Positions 63,072 to 64,000 of a DNA stretch of 64,000 nucleotides are shown one piece after another. Each line of letters opens with the position of its first letter. Positions within the stretch are counted from its first letter, which is position 1. This DNA is from JAICUF01 sp038250675 (lineage in GTDB: Bacteria; Gemmatimonadota; Gemmatimonadetes; Gemmatimonadales; GWC2-71-9). The stretch spans positions 1 through 64,000 of the forward strand of contig JBBSCB010000002.1 in the NCBI GenBank assembly GCA_038250675.1. Direction: 5' to 3'. The notes under the pieces were generated by a model, which searched no databases, was not told the origin of the DNA, and was given only the letters and a program-made list of their open reading frames with translations. The position numbers and the translations under genes are program-made.

Positions 63072-64000
63072 CTACTGGGCGAAGTTCACGATCGTGAAGC
63101 GTCCGACGCGGCGGGCGTCGCCCGACTCGATGTGATAGAAGTACACACCGCTCGCCACGACCTGGTTGTTCCGGTTCCGGACATTCCAGTCTTCCGATCC
63201 GGCGAACGTATTCGAGTGGTGCTCGAGAATGTTCACCAGCACGCCGCTGGACGAATAAATCCGGATGATGGCGTCGTTGGGCAGGTTCACGAACTTGATG
63301 ATCTTGGTGTCCGTGGTCTGCTCAAACTCACTGGTCACGTAGTACGGATCCGGGACGGTGTGTACCCGTTCCAGGTCCGCCCGCGAGGTCGAGACGAGCT
63401 TGTTGGTCACATCGAACTGCACGGCGAGCTGCACGCCGGGGGCCGCCAGGGTCCGCTTGCCTTCCGGATTGTCAAAGGCGTACGGGCCAAGATTGCCGGC
63501 CCCCGCACCATTGCCGCCCGTGATGGCGCCGATGTAACTCCGCATCGACCACACCGTGCCGCTGGCGGGCACTGCCCCGCCGGTCAGCTCGAACGTGAAG
63601 ATGTGGCCGGCGAGGTACATGCCGAAGCCGTTGTTTGGCTGCGGCGTGGCGGTCTTGAAGTTGGCCAGCGAACCGCCGTCCGCAAAGATCACGGGCCCGG
63701 GCACCGCCGTCCGCTTGAGCCGGATCGGTGCACCCACCGTGGTCGAGGCGCAGGTCATCGAGACCGTATACTTGCCGCGCAGTGGATACACACAGCCGAA
63801 GTCGGTGTTGCTGATCGCGAGCTGCGTGTCGTAGCTCCCTGTCGCCGGCACGTCACCGGCGTTCAGGATTCCCCACGAGGCCCCCATTGCGGTGTCGAAC
63901 GGAAGCGAGATGTGGTGCACCGCGTCTATCACCGAGTCCACGGCACCGGCGGCACCCCAGTAGACGTTGTAGTCCGCTGATGTGAAGGCGCCAGCCAGGA
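63072..64000 (-). CDS. Secreted protein with type IX-like C-terminal domain (5' end outside window)
   Basis: Only the last about 309 residues are seen; the frame stays open to the window edge. The final about 95 residues read RVHTVPDPYYVTSEFE, then IIKFVNLPNDAIIRIYSSSGVLVNIL, VVASGVYFYHIE and GRFTIVNFAQ. This is the T9SS type-A sorting-domain pattern (VxPNP-like start, GVYFYxI, terminal basic strand). The rest is beta-rich, with no enzyme motif recognised. The domain would direct export through a SprA/PorV-type channel, and the next gene downstream is PorV-like. Confidence 0.78.
   Translation of the reverse strand, partial: LAGAFTSADYNVYWGAAGAVDSVIDAVHHISLPFDTAMGASWGILNAGDVPATGSYDTQLAISNTDFGCVYPLRGKYTVSMTCASTTVGAPIRLKRTAVPGPVIFADGGSLANFKTATPQPNNGFGMYLAGHIFTFELTGGAVPASGTVWSMRSYIGAITGGNGAGAGNLGPYAFDNPEGKRTLAAPGVQLAVQFDVTNKLVSTSRADLERVHTVPDPYYVTSEFEQTTDTKIIKFVNLPNDAIIRIYSSSGVLVNILEHHSNTFAGSEDWNVRNRNNQVVASGVYFYHIESGDARRVGRFTIVNFAQ

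Overview
This window comes from a very GC-rich Gram-negative bacterium. The most likely source is Gemmatimonadota or a close FCB-superphylum relative; this is inferred from gene content, not from a marker gene. The pointers are a SprA-type giant outer-membrane translocon, a PorV-like protein, a C-terminal-domain (type IX-like) secreted protein, a GWxTD protein, an Oar-type TonB receptor, a CtaA-CtaB fusion, and signal peptides that all place Gln right after the cleavage site. No tRNA, rRNA, insertion sequence, phage gene or CRISPR array was seen. Genes are densely packed, with many 4-nt start/stop overlaps and several GTG/TTG starts. Most noncoding space is hairpins and promoters.

Layout. 0.2-3.3 kb (-): PilS/PilR-like two-component pair. 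3.4-4.6 kb: GIY-YIG protein (+) and two small lipoproteins (-). 4.7-10.2 kb (-): hybrid histidine kinase and a Slt70-like lytic transglycosylase. 10.2-11.9 kb: Hsp15-like S4 protein (+) and isocitrate dehydrogenase (-). 12.0-18.1 kb (-): a sugar operon, rpiB-HAD-gnd-zwf-pgl-GH15, feeding glucan or trehalose glucose into the oxidative pentose phosphate pathway. 18.2-25.0 kb (-): a three-gene nonribosomal peptide locus (acyl-AMP ligase+PCP, isocitrate-lyase-family lyase, C-A-T-TE synthetase). 25.2-28.7 kb (-): secreted M28 peptidase and a rearranged multicopper oxidase. 28.8-35.0 kb: phosphoglucomutase, CorA, PadR, RF3 and an Fpg/Nei glycosylase. 35.3-47.3 kb (-): sprA, a glutaminyl cyclase, comEA, pilB, pilT and pilC in one direction. 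47.3-49.9 kb (+): lptF-lptG. 50-54.7 kb (-): TonB receptor and amino-acid permease. 54.8-58.5 kb (+): ctaAB fusion and an ABC exporter. 58.7-64 kb (-): IPT-domain lipoprotein, GWxTD protein, PorV-like protein and a CTD protein running off the window.

The genes form a few working units. Cell-surface export: SprA channel, PorV-like shuttle, CTD cargo, and a periplasmic glutaminyl cyclase encoded 27 bp after sprA that could cap the N-terminal Gln of exported proteins. Type IV pili: PilB/PilT/PilC with a possible sigma-54 promoter, matching a PilR-type sigma-54 activator in the same window. Sugar metabolism: Pgm, GH15, Zwf, Pgl, Gnd and RpiB. The NRPS locus is the best candidate for an undescribed biosynthetic system. 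Its loading ligase resembles oxalyl-CoA synthetases, its lyase could supply a small dicarboxylate, and its thioesterase has a Cys nucleophile.
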